A DNA stretch of 64,000 nucleotides, taken from positions 1 through 64,000 of the forward strand of contig CAKMKJ010000052.1 of NCBI GenBank assembly GCA_927443345.1, given 5' to 3'. Positions within the stretch are counted from its first letter, which is position 1; every line of letters begins with the position of its first letter. The notes beneath the pieces are model-generated. The model saw nothing but the letters and a program-made list of their open reading frames with translations. It had not been told where the DNA came from and searched no databases. The position numbers and the translations under genes are program-made. Origin of the DNA: an uncultured Anaerolineaceae bacterium. GTDB taxonomy: Bacteria > Chloroflexota > Anaerolineae > Anaerolineales > Anaerolineaceae. Below are positions 8,370 through 16,795 of the stretch, piece by piece.

Positions 8370-9790
8370 TTCTCTTTTTGCGTTTGGATCAAACTAAGCG
8401 TCATAATTCTTTTCGTTTCTGAAGTAATTTTGAAGCGGTCAGAAATTTGTGTTCCGATTATCCAGACAATGTCACCATTACCATTGCGCAGCAACGGCCA
8501 TTTTTGACGAGCTTTTTCCGGGAGCCCGATATTCGTCCAATAGTCCCCTAACTTGATTGACTTCCCATGTAATCCATAAGCCTCAAAACGGTCGCCATGG
8601 ATATATGTGTTCAGATACATCCCATACAACAAATCAGCATCCAAGACTGCAGATTGGCCATCCTTTCTAAAGACCGGCGCTTGCTCAGATTCTTCGCATT
8701 TAATTATCCAGTTATTGCCAAGATCAATTTCATTTTTAGAATCAGGCACAAAACTCATCATGAGTTCAATTTGAGGCCACAATTCAGTCAATGAATCATT
8801 TTGCTTGCAAATCAATAGTTCCTTGTTCCGGTTTTTAACCAACTCAATACTAGATAATAGATGCATGTGGTTTACCCGGTTTTTAGGATCGAGAAAACTT
8901 ACAGCCCGTTCAGTAGAGGCATAATCCAAATCACGCAGTTCTGGTTCGATCTGACCTATGGCCTTGCGTAGCACCCTTCTCACCAGTGCTGGATGCAATT
9001 CTGATAAACACAGCGAGTTAAATAAAACAAATTGTTCACCTTCTTTTACCACACACGATTGCCAGGCTTTGCCTGATTCTGCATTCAAAAATGATTGATC
9101 GACCGCGATTATGTCAGACATGCTGGCAAGAAGCTCCATAATTCGTGGGTTGTAGGTCATTAATTCAGGCAGCAGTTCCAGACGAATCCTGTTGCGGAAA
9201 TATTTCGTATCTTGATTGGACTGATCGTAATTGGGCGAGAGACCATTTTCTACGCAATAGGCTAAGATTTCTCCGCGGCTGGTTTTGAGCAGTGGTCTCA
9301 CCAAAGCAATGGTATTACTCCAATTAGGTTTGATGGAACGCATCTGCATCCCCATCAATCCACTTAACCCTGAACCCCGTAATAAATGCATCAGAACTGT
9401 TTCAGCCTGGTCATTGGCGTTATGAGCGACCAATACGGCTTGCGCATTAACTTCTTTAGCATAATCAAATAACGCCGCATACCTGAAAACTCTAGCAGCT
9501 TCTTCTAGAGTGTATTTCTTTTCTGCAGCCAGCGTCTTTATGTCTGCAGTTTCAATATGACAAGGCACATTTCGTTTAGTGCAAAAATCTTCAACCATTT
9601 TTGATTCGTCATCTGCTTCACTTCGCAATTGATGGTTAACATGCAAAACGAACACGATAATCCCGGATTTAATCAGTAAATCCAGCATGCAGAGACTATC
9701 AGGTCCGCCAGATATTCCTGCGACAACCGGTTTTTGTGGATCAAGCAGACAATCTTGTACTAACAAATCTGAAAACTTGGAATATTGCAT
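8366..9790 (-). CDS. tilS: tRNA(Ile)-lysidine synthase
   Basis: A 474-residue enzyme that converts the wobble cytidine of tRNA-Ile(CAU) to lysidine with ATP and lysine, so that the tRNA reads AUA. The N-type ATP pyrophosphatase P-loop is present as ISGGPDSLCML near residue 28, followed by HVNHQLR, the HNANDQAETVLM motif and LRGSGLSGLMGM. A C-terminal TilS domain follows (about 395-465). Its length is usual for the family. The ATG at 9790 has no Shine-Dalgarno sequence, but a perfect TATAAT ends 6 bases before it, indicating a leaderless transcript. It is divergent from the receiver-CpaE gene. Confidence 0.97.
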   Translation of the reverse strand: MQYSKFSDLLVQDCLLDPQKPVVAGISGGPDSLCMLDLLIKSGIIVFVLHVNHQLRSEADDESKMVEDFCTKRNVPCHIETADIKTLAAEKKYTLEEAARVFRYAALFDYAKEVNAQAVLVAHNANDQAETVLMHLLRGSGLSGLMGMQMRSIKPNWSNTIALVRPLLKTSRGEILAYCVENGLSPNYDQSNQDTKYFRNRIRLELLPELMTYNPRIMELLASMSDIIAVDQSFLNAESGKAWQSCVVKEGEQFVLFNSLCLSELHPALVRRVLRKAIGQIEPELRDLDYASTERAVSFLDPKNRVNHMHLLSSIELVKNRNKELLICKQNDSLTELWPQIELMMSFVPDSKNEIDLGNNWIIKCEESEQAPVFRKDGQSAVLDADLLYGMYLNTYIHGDRFEAYGLHGKSIKLGDYWTNIGLPEKARQKWPLLRNGNGDIVWIIGTQISDRFKITSETKRIMTLSLIQTQKEN

Positions 9791-9796
9791 ATAAAA

Positions 9797-9802
9797 ATTA
9801 TA
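9797..9802 (-). promoter_or_regulatory. -10 element of leaderless tilS
   Basis: On the minus strand TATAAT is followed by 6 bases and then the tilS ATG. A possible -35 TTGGAT (plus 9821-9826) has an 18-base spacer. Transcription would begin at the start codon. Confidence 0.65.
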
Positions 9803-9831
9803 GCATTAGAAAAAAAGCAAATCCAAATTGC

Positions 9832-9860
9832 TTGCCTTGCACCAAACAATATGCTAGACT
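9832..9860 (+). promoter_or_regulatory. Promoter of receiver-CpaE gene and sirtuin
   Basis: TTGCCT at 9832-9837, 17 bases, then TAGACT at 9855-9860 preceded by TGC (extended -10). The start codon lies about 25 bases downstream with AAAGG in place. Confidence 0.65.
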
Positions 9861-9885
9861 TTTCAAGTAAGGGCAAAGGATGGCT

Positions 9886-11037
9886 ATGAGCGAAAAAATC
9901 TTGATCGTTGATGATGATGTTGAAACACTCCGGTTGGTGGGCCTAATGCTCCAACGCCAGGGCTATAAGATTTTGGCTGCCAATAACGGTGCTCAAGGCA
10001 TTTCAATGGCCAGAGCCGAAACCCCTGATTTAATCATTCTAGATGTGATGATGCCTGACATGGATGGCTACCAGGTCACAGCAGAATTGCGAAAAGACCC
10101 CCAACTCGCTGATACGCCAATATTGATGTTCACTGCCAAAAGTCAGGTGGATGATAAAGTGGCTGGCTATGATGCCGGCGTCGATGATTACTTAACCAAA
10201 CCTGTTCACCCAGCCGAGTTAATTGCTCACCTAAAGGCGCTGCTCTCAAGAACACGAGCCAGACAACCAGACAAAAAGACAACTCCCGCAGCATATGTTG
10301 TTGGTGTAGTCGGTTGCAAAGGCGGACTAGGTTCTTCTACACTTGCATTAAATTTAGCCGCCAGCTACGCAAAGCTGACAAAAACGAATGTAATGGCTAT
10401 CGAACTAAAACCCGGTCAGGGCACATGGGCTGCAGAATTAGGTTTCACTTCAAATGATGGATTGAATAATTTGCTGAAGTTAAAACCTGACGAAATTATC
10501 CCATCTGTGGTTGAAAAACAACTCACTGCAACCCCATTTGGTATAAGGCTGTTATTAACATCGAACACATCATTGGAAACAGATTACACCGCACTTGGCG
10601 AAAAATTACACAAAATCATTCAAGCAGCTTCTCAACTTTCCACCTTTATTATTTTGGATATCGGGACACCATTTATACCCGGTTTTGACAAAATCTGCAG
10701 CCTGTGCAAAAACATTATAGTAATCACCGAACCGCAGCAGAGTACTATTAAACGCACGCGAATCCTTTATGATGAATTACGCAGTATAGGTTCAGGTATG
10801 GGGCGTGTCATAAACCTGGTACTTTATAATCGGGTGCGCTCAGAAGTTCAACTTACATCAACTCAGGTATCTGAAATGTTAGGCGGCACTCCCATCACCA
10901 TGATGATTCCCCCAGCGCCTGAACTTGCCTACCAGGTAAGCTTGAATAATTTACCCCTCATCAATATTCAAACTGACAGCCTGGTTGCCCAACAAATCAG
11001 CCAACTGGCAAGGATTATTCAGACCCAAATCACGTAA
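9886..11037 (+). CDS. Receiver domain fused to CpaE/MinD-like ATPase
   Basis: A 383-residue protein. Residues 1-125 form a response-regulator receiver with the acidic triplet VDDD, the phosphoacceptor Asp in LIILDVMMPDMDG (Asp53) and the Lys in DDYLTKP. Residues ~140-383 form a MinD/ParA-type ATPase with deviant Walker A VVGCKGGLGSSTLALN, and LDIG as the second motif. CpaE proteins use this fold to position pilus assembly machines at the cell surface, but no pilus genes occur in this window. ATG 9886 is chosen over ATG 9880 because AAAGG at 9875-9879 touches 9880 but is correctly spaced for 9886. The stop overlaps the sirtuin start (TAATG). A paralogue lies at 37.4-38.6 kb. Confidence 0.88.
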   Translation: MSEKILIVDDDVETLRLVGLMLQRQGYKILAANNGAQGISMARAETPDLIILDVMMPDMDGYQVTAELRKDPQLADTPILMFTAKSQVDDKVAGYDAGVDDYLTKPVHPAELIAHLKALLSRTRARQPDKKTTPAAYVVGVVGCKGGLGSSTLALNLAASYAKLTKTNVMAIELKPGQGTWAAELGFTSNDGLNNLLKLKPDEIIPSVVEKQLTATPFGIRLLLTSNTSLETDYTALGEKLHKIIQAASQLSTFIILDIGTPFIPGFDKICSLCKNIIVITEPQQSTIKRTRILYDELRSIGSGMGRVINLVLYNRVRSEVQLTSTQVSEMLGGTPITMMIPPAPELAYQVSLNNLPLINIQTDSLVAQQISQLARIIQTQIT

Positions 11038-11804
11038 TGACTGCATCACAACTACTTGACTTAATTAAACGCGCGGCTGAAATGATTTCTGCTGCGCGTT
11101 ATGTTGTGGCTTTCACCGGTGCTGGTATTTCTACACCCTCAGGCATCCCCGATTTTCGAGGTGAAAAAAGCGGACTCTGGCAGCGATACGATCCCATGCA
11201 GGTGGCTTCTCGAAGCGCGTTTTTTCATTCACCCACCCTCTTTTTTGACTGGTTTCGTCCATTATTCATGACATCCTGGATTTCGCAACCAAATGATGCC
11301 CACCACCAACTTGCTACACTAGAAAAGCAAGGACTCCTCAAATCAATAATCACGCAAAATATTGATGGTCTTCATCAAAAGGCTGGCTCACAACATGTGC
11401 TTGAGTTGCACGGAACTGCATTAACTTTTTCATGTCCAAAATGCCTGACATCTGTTTCTGGTGAAGAAGTGTTCAGTCAATTCTCTAGTGGCAATCCCAT
11501 TCCATATTGTGCTAATTGTTCTGACATTTTGAAACCTGATGTAGTGCTGTTCGAAGAAGGTCTTCCTCAAGACATTTGGGAACAAGCGCAAAACGAAGCT
11601 GATAAAGCCGATCTTATGTTGGTAATTGGTTCTTCTCTAGAAGTCTTTCCAGCCAATAGCATCCCCCAGGCAGCCACGCGCCATGGATGTAAGCTGATAA
11701 TCAACAACCTGTCACGCACACCAATGGATAAGATGGCAGACTTGTGTATCCCTATGGATACCGCGGAATTTTTCCCACTTTTAATGACTCAATTAATAAA
11801 ATAG
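11037..11804 (+). CDS. NAD-dependent protein deacylase (sirtuin)
   Basis: A 255-residue Sir2-family enzyme that removes acyl groups from protein lysines while consuming NAD+. The NAD-binding motif FTGAGIST-PSGIPDFRG lies near residue 28, TQNIDGLHQKAG includes the catalytic region, and ELHGT carries the active-site His. Four zinc-binding cysteines are seen as CPKC and CANC. VIGSSLEVFPA completes the Rossmann fold. The length is typical of bacterial CobB/SrtN. The start overlaps the preceding stop by one base (TAATG), indicating translational coupling with the receiver-CpaE gene. It converges on mutL, with 3 bases between the ends. Confidence 0.95.
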   Translation: MTASQLLDLIKRAAEMISAARYVVAFTGAGISTPSGIPDFRGEKSGLWQRYDPMQVASRSAFFHSPTLFFDWFRPLFMTSWISQPNDAHHQLATLEKQGLLKSIITQNIDGLHQKAGSQHVLELHGTALTFSCPKCLTSVSGEEVFSQFSSGNPIPYCANCSDILKPDVVLFEEGLPQDIWEQAQNEADKADLMLVIGSSLEVFPANSIPQAATRHGCKLIINNLSRTPMDKMADLCIPMDTAEFFPLLMTQLIK

Positions 11805-11807
11805 ACG

Positions 11808-13568
11808 TTACATCGAACGTGCCCCGCGCCTTCCAAACTGCCGTTCCAATAGATCCACAGAAAGGTGGATCATGGTTGGCCGGCCGTGCGGACAGGTGCG
11901 CGGAGAATTGCATTTCTCAAGGTCAGAAAGAAGTGCGGATTGTTCCTGAGCCGACAGTGTTTGTCCGCCTTTAACCGCCATTCGTTTACAAATACGGGCG
12001 ATCAGCTTTTCAGCCAGCATACCTTGCAGAGGTGATTCATCTTCTTCGAAATCTTCAACGATGCAGCGCAGTGCGGCTTGCGCATTGCCATTCGAAAATA
12101 TTGTCGGAATGGCAGAAATTCTAAAAGTATTCAGGCCAAATTCATCAACGACAAAGCCGTGTTGGTTTAATATTTCAAGACTTTCCGAAATTATGCGAGT
12201 TGCCTGGGGTGAAAATTGAACCACCTCCGGATGCAGCAATGCTTGAGAAGGAATGGCCTGTGTGTGATGAGACATTTTCTCAAAAAGAATGCGTTCATGG
12301 GCAGCATGCTGGTCAATCAGATAAAGCCCGTCAGGTCCCTCTGCCACTAAATAAGTTGCGCCAATTTGACCGACAAGTCTCAACAATGGAATATGCGCCT
12401 GATCAGAGCGATCAGTTGATTGTTCTGTTGTGTTGGTTTCTGCTTGAGAATTGAGAGAAGTTTTATTGGTGTCGGCCTGTTTTTCTGCCTCCCAATTGAG
12501 TCGGGCATTGATCCAGGCAGGTTCAGACTGTTGGCTTGATGTGTTGGACTGCCACTGGGCTGGACTCATCTGGGGTACTGGTGAGTAGGCTAATAAAGCT
12601 CTTTTAACTGCTCTTTGAACCATCGAAAAGAGTACATCCGGTTGTTTGAATCGCACCTCAGCTTTGGCAGGGTGAACATTAACGTCTACCTCTTCAGGCT
12701 CAAGTTCAATATTCAACAATGAAATCGGATATCGTCCCACCATTAAGTAGGTCTGATAGGCACGTACTAAGGCTGTAGCCAACCCAATATCCTGAATCCA
12801 ACGTCCGTTGACGAAAAAAGTAATTTCTTTGCGGTTTGAACGGGTGACTGAGATCGGACTGATATAGCCGCTAATCTTGACCCCTTCATCCTCAAAGACC
12901 ACTTCAAGCAGTCCCCGACCGATTTCAACCCCAAATAATTGAGCCAAAATCTCTCGCCGGTCACCATTCCCCGTACTGCGGAAAGTCTGCTTGCCATCCA
13001 TTTCAAGTTGCATGGCCAGATCCGGATAGGCCAAAGCATAACGGGTCACAAGTGTTTCTATTTGGTGACGTTCAGTTTGGTCACTCTTAAGAAATTTCAA
13101 TCGCGCCGGGGTGTTAAAAAACAAATCGTTTACTGAAACTACAGTACCTATTGGAACCCCCGTGGTTTCAATGGAAGCGATTTTGCCTCCTTCAACCACA
13201 ATTTTTGAGCCACTTGAGTCTTGGCTATTATGAGAAGTCATGATCATGCGCGAGACTGACCCCATGGATGCGAGTGCTTCTCCCCTGAAGCCCAATGTGC
13301 GAATATGGAAAAGGTCGTCTGCGCTGGTTAATTTGCTGGTAGCATGCCGCGTAACAGCCAATTCCAACTCACTTCTGTTGATCCCTTTACCGTCATCCGC
13401 AACTTCTATCAGACGTTTTCCAGCATCCAGTACGCGAACGGAAATTCGCGTAGCGCTGGCATCAATGGCGTTTTCGAGTAGCTCTTTAACCACAGATGAA
13501 GCCCTTTCAACAACTTCGCCGGCAGCGATTTGTGAAGCGACCTCATCAGGTAAAATCTTAATTGGCAT
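11808..13568 (-). CDS. mutL: DNA mismatch repair protein MutL
   Basis: A 586-residue mismatch-repair ATPase. The GHKL ATPase motifs are intact at the N-terminus: ELLENAIDASATRI, DDGKGI and TLGFRGEAL. The C-terminal domain carries the metal-dependent nicking endonuclease motif DQHAAHERILFE and the CPHGRP motif, so this is the endonuclease-type MutL found in bacteria without MutH. No mutS is in the window. The N-terminus MPIKILPDEVASQIAAGEVV aligns with the family start, fixing the ATG at 13568. A perfect TATAAT ends 6 bases before this ATG and there is no Shine-Dalgarno sequence, so the transcript is probably leaderless. It is divergent from the HAD gene. Confidence 0.98.
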   Translation of the reverse strand: MPIKILPDEVASQIAAGEVVERASSVVKELLENAIDASATRISVRVLDAGKRLIEVADDGKGINRSELELAVTRHATSKLTSADDLFHIRTLGFRGEALASMGSVSRMIMTSHNSQDSSGSKIVVEGGKIASIETTGVPIGTVVSVNDLFFNTPARLKFLKSDQTERHQIETLVTRYALAYPDLAMQLEMDGKQTFRSTGNGDRREILAQLFGVEIGRGLLEVVFEDEGVKISGYISPISVTRSNRKEITFFVNGRWIQDIGLATALVRAYQTYLMVGRYPISLLNIELEPEEVDVNVHPAKAEVRFKQPDVLFSMVQRAVKRALLAYSPVPQMSPAQWQSNTSSQQSEPAWINARLNWEAEKQADTNKTSLNSQAETNTTEQSTDRSDQAHIPLLRLVGQIGATYLVAEGPDGLYLIDQHAAHERILFEKMSHHTQAIPSQALLHPEVVQFSPQATRIISESLEILNQHGFVVDEFGLNTFRISAIPTIFSNGNAQAALRCIVEDFEEDESPLQGMLAEKLIARICKRMAVKGGQTLSAQEQSALLSDLEKCNSPRTCPHGRPTMIHLSVDLLERQFGRRGARSM

Positions 13569-13574
13569 GTGCCA

Positions 13575-13580
13575 ATTATA
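13575..13580 (-). promoter_or_regulatory. -10 element of leaderless mutL
   Basis: TATAAT on the minus strand, followed by TGGCAC and then ATG, a 6-base gap. The -35 is weak. The start codon is fixed by family alignment, so the short gap is not an annotation error. Confidence 0.65.
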
Positions 13581-13621
13581 ATGGATAACCTATTTGGAAT
13601 TATTTTTGCACTTTTCGCTAA

Positions 13622-13649
13622 TTCAATATTAATCATTCGAGGGTATACT
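13622..13649 (+). promoter_or_regulatory. Promoter of HAD gene (leaderless)
   Basis: TTCAAT at 13622-13627, a 16-base spacer and TATACT at 13644-13649. The ATG follows after 7 bases (ACAAACC) with no Shine-Dalgarno sequence. Confidence 0.6.
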
Positions 13650-13656
13650 ACAAACC

Positions 13657-14295
13657 ATGCGCTTTGAAACCTTATTTTTCGATTTGGATGACACACTTTA
13701 CTCTTCAACTTCCGGCATATGGGAAGCAATTGGTGATCGCATGGTTCAGTATATGGTTACCAAACTGGAAATTCCAGAAGCCACCGCGCCGGTTGAGCGT
13801 GAAAGACTCTTTCACACACATGGCACCACCATGCGAGGTTTGGTGGCAGAATATCATATTGAACAAGTTGACTTTTTGGAATATGTTCACGACATATCCA
13901 TAGAACAATTTCTATCGCCAAATTTTGCACTACGAAACATGCTCGAGTCCTATCCGCAGCGCAAAGTAATCTTCACCAATGCAGACACCGGTCATGCCAT
14001 TCGTGTATTGGAAAGTCTTGGCATAAAAGACCTGTTTGAGAAAATTATTGATATCCGCTCAATCACACCCTGGTGCAAACCTCAACCTGAAGCATTTGCC
14101 AAAGCATTAGAAATAGCGGGCATCAAAAACCCAAAGAATTGTGTCATGATTGATGATGCGTTGCGCAACCTGGTTACTGCACACGATATGGGTCTATTCA
14201 CCATTCATGTAGGTGAACAAGAAGTCATCCAACCTGTTGATGCTGCGATCTTGTCAATTGAAGAACTCCCCAAGGTTCTTTCGCAAATTAACTGA
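13657..14295 (+). CDS. HAD-superfamily pyrimidine 5'-nucleotidase-like hydrolase
   Basis: A 212-residue haloacid-dehalogenase-type phosphatase. Motif I FFDLDDTLY lies at residues 7-15, with the nucleophilic Asp and acid/base Asp present. Motif II is FTNAD, the motif III Lys lies in WCKPQPEAF, and motif IV is VMIDDALRN. The pattern LDDTLY...FTNA...KPQPEAF resembles the pyrimidine 5'-nucleotidase branch (Sdt1/YjjG-like), which dephosphorylates UMP/CMP-type nucleotides, but substrate cannot be read from sequence. The ATG is fixed by the start of the fold. Its promoter -10 ends 7 bases upstream, so the mRNA is predicted to be leaderless. Confidence 0.82.
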   Translation: MRFETLFFDLDDTLYSSTSGIWEAIGDRMVQYMVTKLEIPEATAPVERERLFHTHGTTMRGLVAEYHIEQVDFLEYVHDISIEQFLSPNFALRNMLESYPQRKVIFTNADTGHAIRVLESLGIKDLFEKIIDIRSITPWCKPQPEAFAKALEIAGIKNPKNCVMIDDALRNLVTAHDMGLFTIHVGEQEVIQPVDAAILSIEELPKVLSQIN

Positions 14296-14384
14296 CAAGT
14301 CGAAAGAAGAAATAAACGTATCATTTGAGTGGTTATTGAATCAAATGAAATTGATTATGAATAATTTGAAGTGTTAGGAGAAAA

Positions 14385-15620
14385 ATGGAAAATAACCATA
14401 CCGGACGAAACATCCTTCTGGTTTTTGTGGCAATCCTTTTATTGGCTGGAACCTTTTCTGGAGGTATTCTGGTTGGCTGGATGTTGCCTGGTCAAACGCC
14501 CCTTGAGGATATATCTGCATCCGCGACGCCAACCGCGACAGTAGATGAAGAAATGACCCTGGATGTGCTGTTCGCCCCCTTCTGGGAAACCTGGCAATAT
14601 ATACATGATCAATATGTAGATCAACCCGTTGATGACACCAAACTGATGCAAGGTGCTATTCAGGGGATGTTGGACTCTTTGGGCGACAAACACACCGGTT
14701 ACATGGATCCTGATACTTATAATCAGGTGACCGCTCCCCTCGATGGCTCATATGAAGGGATTGGCGCTTCAGTGGATACCTCTGGAGATTTATTGACGAT
14801 AATTAGTGCCATGCCAGACAGTCCTGCTGAAGCAGCGGGTTTGAAACCCGGCGATGCCGTGATCAAAGTCAATGGAACTGACGTCACCAAAACAGACCCC
14901 AACATTGTCTTGAAATCTGTTAAAGGTCCAGCGGGCACGGATGTAACACTTACCATCCAACGCGTTGACCAGCCTGAACCCATTGATGTGACCATCACGC
15001 GACAGAAAATCGATCTTAAAAGTGTTACCAGTGAGATGATGGATGGCAATCTTGCCTATGTCAGAATTTCAACCTATGGTGAAAGCACCACTGCAGAACT
15101 TAAAACCGCACTTGAATCACTCCTGGCCCAAAATCCAAAAGGATTGATTCTTGATCTGCGTTACAATAGCGGCGGATACCTTAACACGGCGATTGAAGTG
15201 ATTTCTCAATTCATTCCAAGTGGCGTGGTGATGTATGAACAATTACAAAACGGCGAAGAAACGACCTACTCTGCAGAACCAGGCGGTTTGGCTACTGAAA
15301 TTCCAATGGTCGTTCTAGTCAATGAAGGTTCTGCTTCTGCTTCAGAAATAACGGCCGGTGCAATTCAAGATTTTGGTCGCGGCACCCTGGTAGGCGTAAC
15401 AACCTATGGTAAAGGCTCCGTTCAGAACTGGATTCCACTTAACAACAATCAGGGTGCCGTCCGCATTACAGTGGCGCGCTGGCTAACCCCGAAACACCGC
15501 CAGATAAACGATGTCGGTTTGACCCCAGATGTCGTCGTTGAACTCACTCAAGAAGATGTGGATGCTGAAATTGACTCACAATTAAATAAAGCTATTGAAA
15601 TCCTTAGTCAAGCAGAGTAA
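14385..15620 (+). CDS. S41-family carboxy-terminal processing protease
   Basis: A 411-residue secreted or membrane-anchored protease. An N-terminal membrane segment (about 8-28) precedes a short linker, a dimerisation helix region (SLGDKHTGYMDPD), a PDZ domain (about 115-200, with GIGASV and SPAEAAGLKPGDAVIKVNG) and the S41 catalytic domain. The nucleophilic Ser lies in NEGSASASEI and the general-base Lys in TTYGKGSVQNW. These enzymes cut proteins at exposed C-termini and often mature envelope proteins or regulate cell-wall hydrolases. ATG 14385 is preceded by TAGGAG at good spacing. Confidence 0.95.
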   Translation: MENNHTGRNILLVFVAILLLAGTFSGGILVGWMLPGQTPLEDISASATPTATVDEEMTLDVLFAPFWETWQYIHDQYVDQPVDDTKLMQGAIQGMLDSLGDKHTGYMDPDTYNQVTAPLDGSYEGIGASVDTSGDLLTIISAMPDSPAEAAGLKPGDAVIKVNGTDVTKTDPNIVLKSVKGPAGTDVTLTIQRVDQPEPIDVTITRQKIDLKSVTSEMMDGNLAYVRISTYGESTTAELKTALESLLAQNPKGLILDLRYNSGGYLNTAIEVISQFIPSGVVMYEQLQNGEETTYSAEPGGLATEIPMVVLVNEGSASASEITAGAIQDFGRGTLVGVTTYGKGSVQNWIPLNNNQGAVRITVARWLTPKHRQINDVGLTPDVVVELTQEDVDAEIDSQLNKAIEILSQAE

Positions 15621-15668
15621 AGTATGATATGATTGGCAGGATTAATTGATGAAGAACCAACAGATAAA

Positions 15669-15697
15669 TTGACAGTACTTCCGGCAGAGTGTATAAT
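15669..15697 (+). promoter_or_regulatory. Consensus promoter of the S1-domain gene
   Basis: TTGACA at 15669-15674, exactly 17 bases, and TATAAT at 15692-15697. This is a perfect match to the housekeeping sigma-70 consensus and one of the strongest promoters in the window. The leader to ATG 15734 is about 30 bases. Confidence 0.88.
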
Positions 15698-15733
15698 CAC
15701 CCTTCGCTGATAAACGAAATTGGAGAAACCCTT

Positions 15734-16579
15734 ATGGATATGAGTGTTGTGGCGGATACAAACCGCACAATCGAACCAAAAATGCAATTTTCAGGAAAGG
15801 TAATAAAAACCCGCCTGGCTGGCGCCGTGATTGATATCGGCGTTGGTAAACCAGCGGTACTTCACATTTCACAGGTCGTTGCACCAGAAGGCGTTCAAAT
15901 CAAACGAATTGAAGATGTCCTTAAAGAAGGTGAAATGATTGATGTGTGGGTGAAAAAAGTCGCCCGCAAAGACGACGAAGAACGCATCGAATTAACCATG
16001 ATGCGTCCGCTTGACCTTGAATGGCGTGAAATCAAAATCGGCACAACTGTCAAAGGCAATGTGGTTCGACTTGAAAAATTCGGCGCATTTGTTGAAATTG
16101 GCGCTGAACGTCCTGGTTTGGTTCACATCAGCGAGATGGCTCATGGATATGTAAAAGTGCCTGGTGATGTGGTCAAAGAGGGCGATGAAATTGAAGCCCA
16201 GGTGATTGAAGTTAATCGCCGCAAAAAACAGATCAAGTTGAGCATGAAAGCCCTCCAACAAGCCCCTGAAATTGTTGAAGAAAAACCAAAACCAACTGCC
16301 AAGCAGAATCCTGCTCGTTTTGCAGCAGACCCCAATCGTGAAAAGAAACCGGCGCGCAAACCTCGCCGTCGTACCGAAGAAGACAACACCGCTTTGCTGA
16401 ATTCATTCAATGAAACAAATGAACCGGAACCCACGGTGATGGAAATGGCGATGAAAGCAGCCATGGAAAAAGCCAAGGATCGAAAGAAAAAACAAGACTC
16501 CCACAAGGATAAAGCGGGAATCAAAGAGCAAGAAGACATCCTCTCCCGCACCCTTGAAAACAAGCTGGAAACCAAATAG
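15734..16579 (+). CDS. S1 RNA-binding domain protein
   Basis: A 281-residue protein with two S1 (OB-fold) RNA-binding domains, about residues 14-85 (FSGKVIKTRLAGAVIDIG) and 95-170 (VKGNVVRLEKFGAFVEIG, PGLVHISEMA). A long, highly charged Lys/Arg/Glu-rich tail follows (about 180-281). It resembles ribosomal protein S1 fragments and short S1-like proteins that bind mRNA on the ribosome, but it has only two repeats, against four to six in S1. The start is ATG 15734 with GGAGAAA upstream; a GTG at 15689 lies on the promoter -10 and is rejected. The perfect consensus promoter suggests abundant expression. A terminator follows. Confidence 0.88.
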   Translation: MDMSVVADTNRTIEPKMQFSGKVIKTRLAGAVIDIGVGKPAVLHISQVVAPEGVQIKRIEDVLKEGEMIDVWVKKVARKDDEERIELTMMRPLDLEWREIKIGTTVKGNVVRLEKFGAFVEIGAERPGLVHISEMAHGYVKVPGDVVKEGDEIEAQVIEVNRRKKQIKLSMKALQQAPEIVEEKPKPTAKQNPARFAADPNREKKPARKPRRRTEEDNTALLNSFNETNEPEPTVMEMAMKAAMEKAKDRKKKQDSHKDKAGIKEQEDILSRTLENKLETK

Positions 16580-16586
16580 AACCCTT

Positions 16587-16619
16587 AAAAAACCATCCCC
16601 CAACCCCGGATGGTTTTTC
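16587..16619 (+). terminator. Terminator of the S1-domain gene
   Basis: The hairpin AAAACCATCC / GGATGGTTTT encloses a short C-rich loop and ends in a T run at 16613-16618. It lies 8 bases after the S1-gene stop. Confidence 0.85.
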
Positions 16620-16690
16620 ATGTTTTGAGATGAAAGATGTGCTAAACTGACCATGAGGTCGAAATGTTATGTGATTGTTATGAATAATTA

Positions 16691-16719
16691 TTGCATTCTT
16701 CAAAATATTAGTAGATAAT
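16691..16719 (+). promoter_or_regulatory. pyrG promoter
   Basis: TTGCAT at 16691-16696, 17 bases, and GATAAT at 16714-16719. The predicted start point is near G16726, only 4 bases before the attenuator hairpin. Confidence 0.7.
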
Positions 16720-16729
16720 CATCTCGCCT

Positions 16730-16763
16730 GGAGGTGCTGTTCAACAGCCCTCCTCGTTTTTTT
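16730..16763 (+). terminator. Attenuator-like intrinsic terminator in the pyrG leader
   Basis: GGAGG (16730-16734), a bulged T, GCTGT, loop TCA, ACAGC, CCTCC (16749-16753), then TCG and seven T (16757-16763). This is a 10-base-pair hairpin with a U tract located between the pyrG promoter and its ATG. The upstream S1 gene already has its own terminator, so this one most likely controls read-through into pyrG. The 3' arm CTCCTC (16750-16755) is also perfectly complementary to the pyrG Shine-Dalgarno GAGGAG (16785-16790), so alternative folds are possible. Confidence 0.75.
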
Positions 16764-16795
16764 AATAATTGATTCAATTTATTAGAGGAGTGACC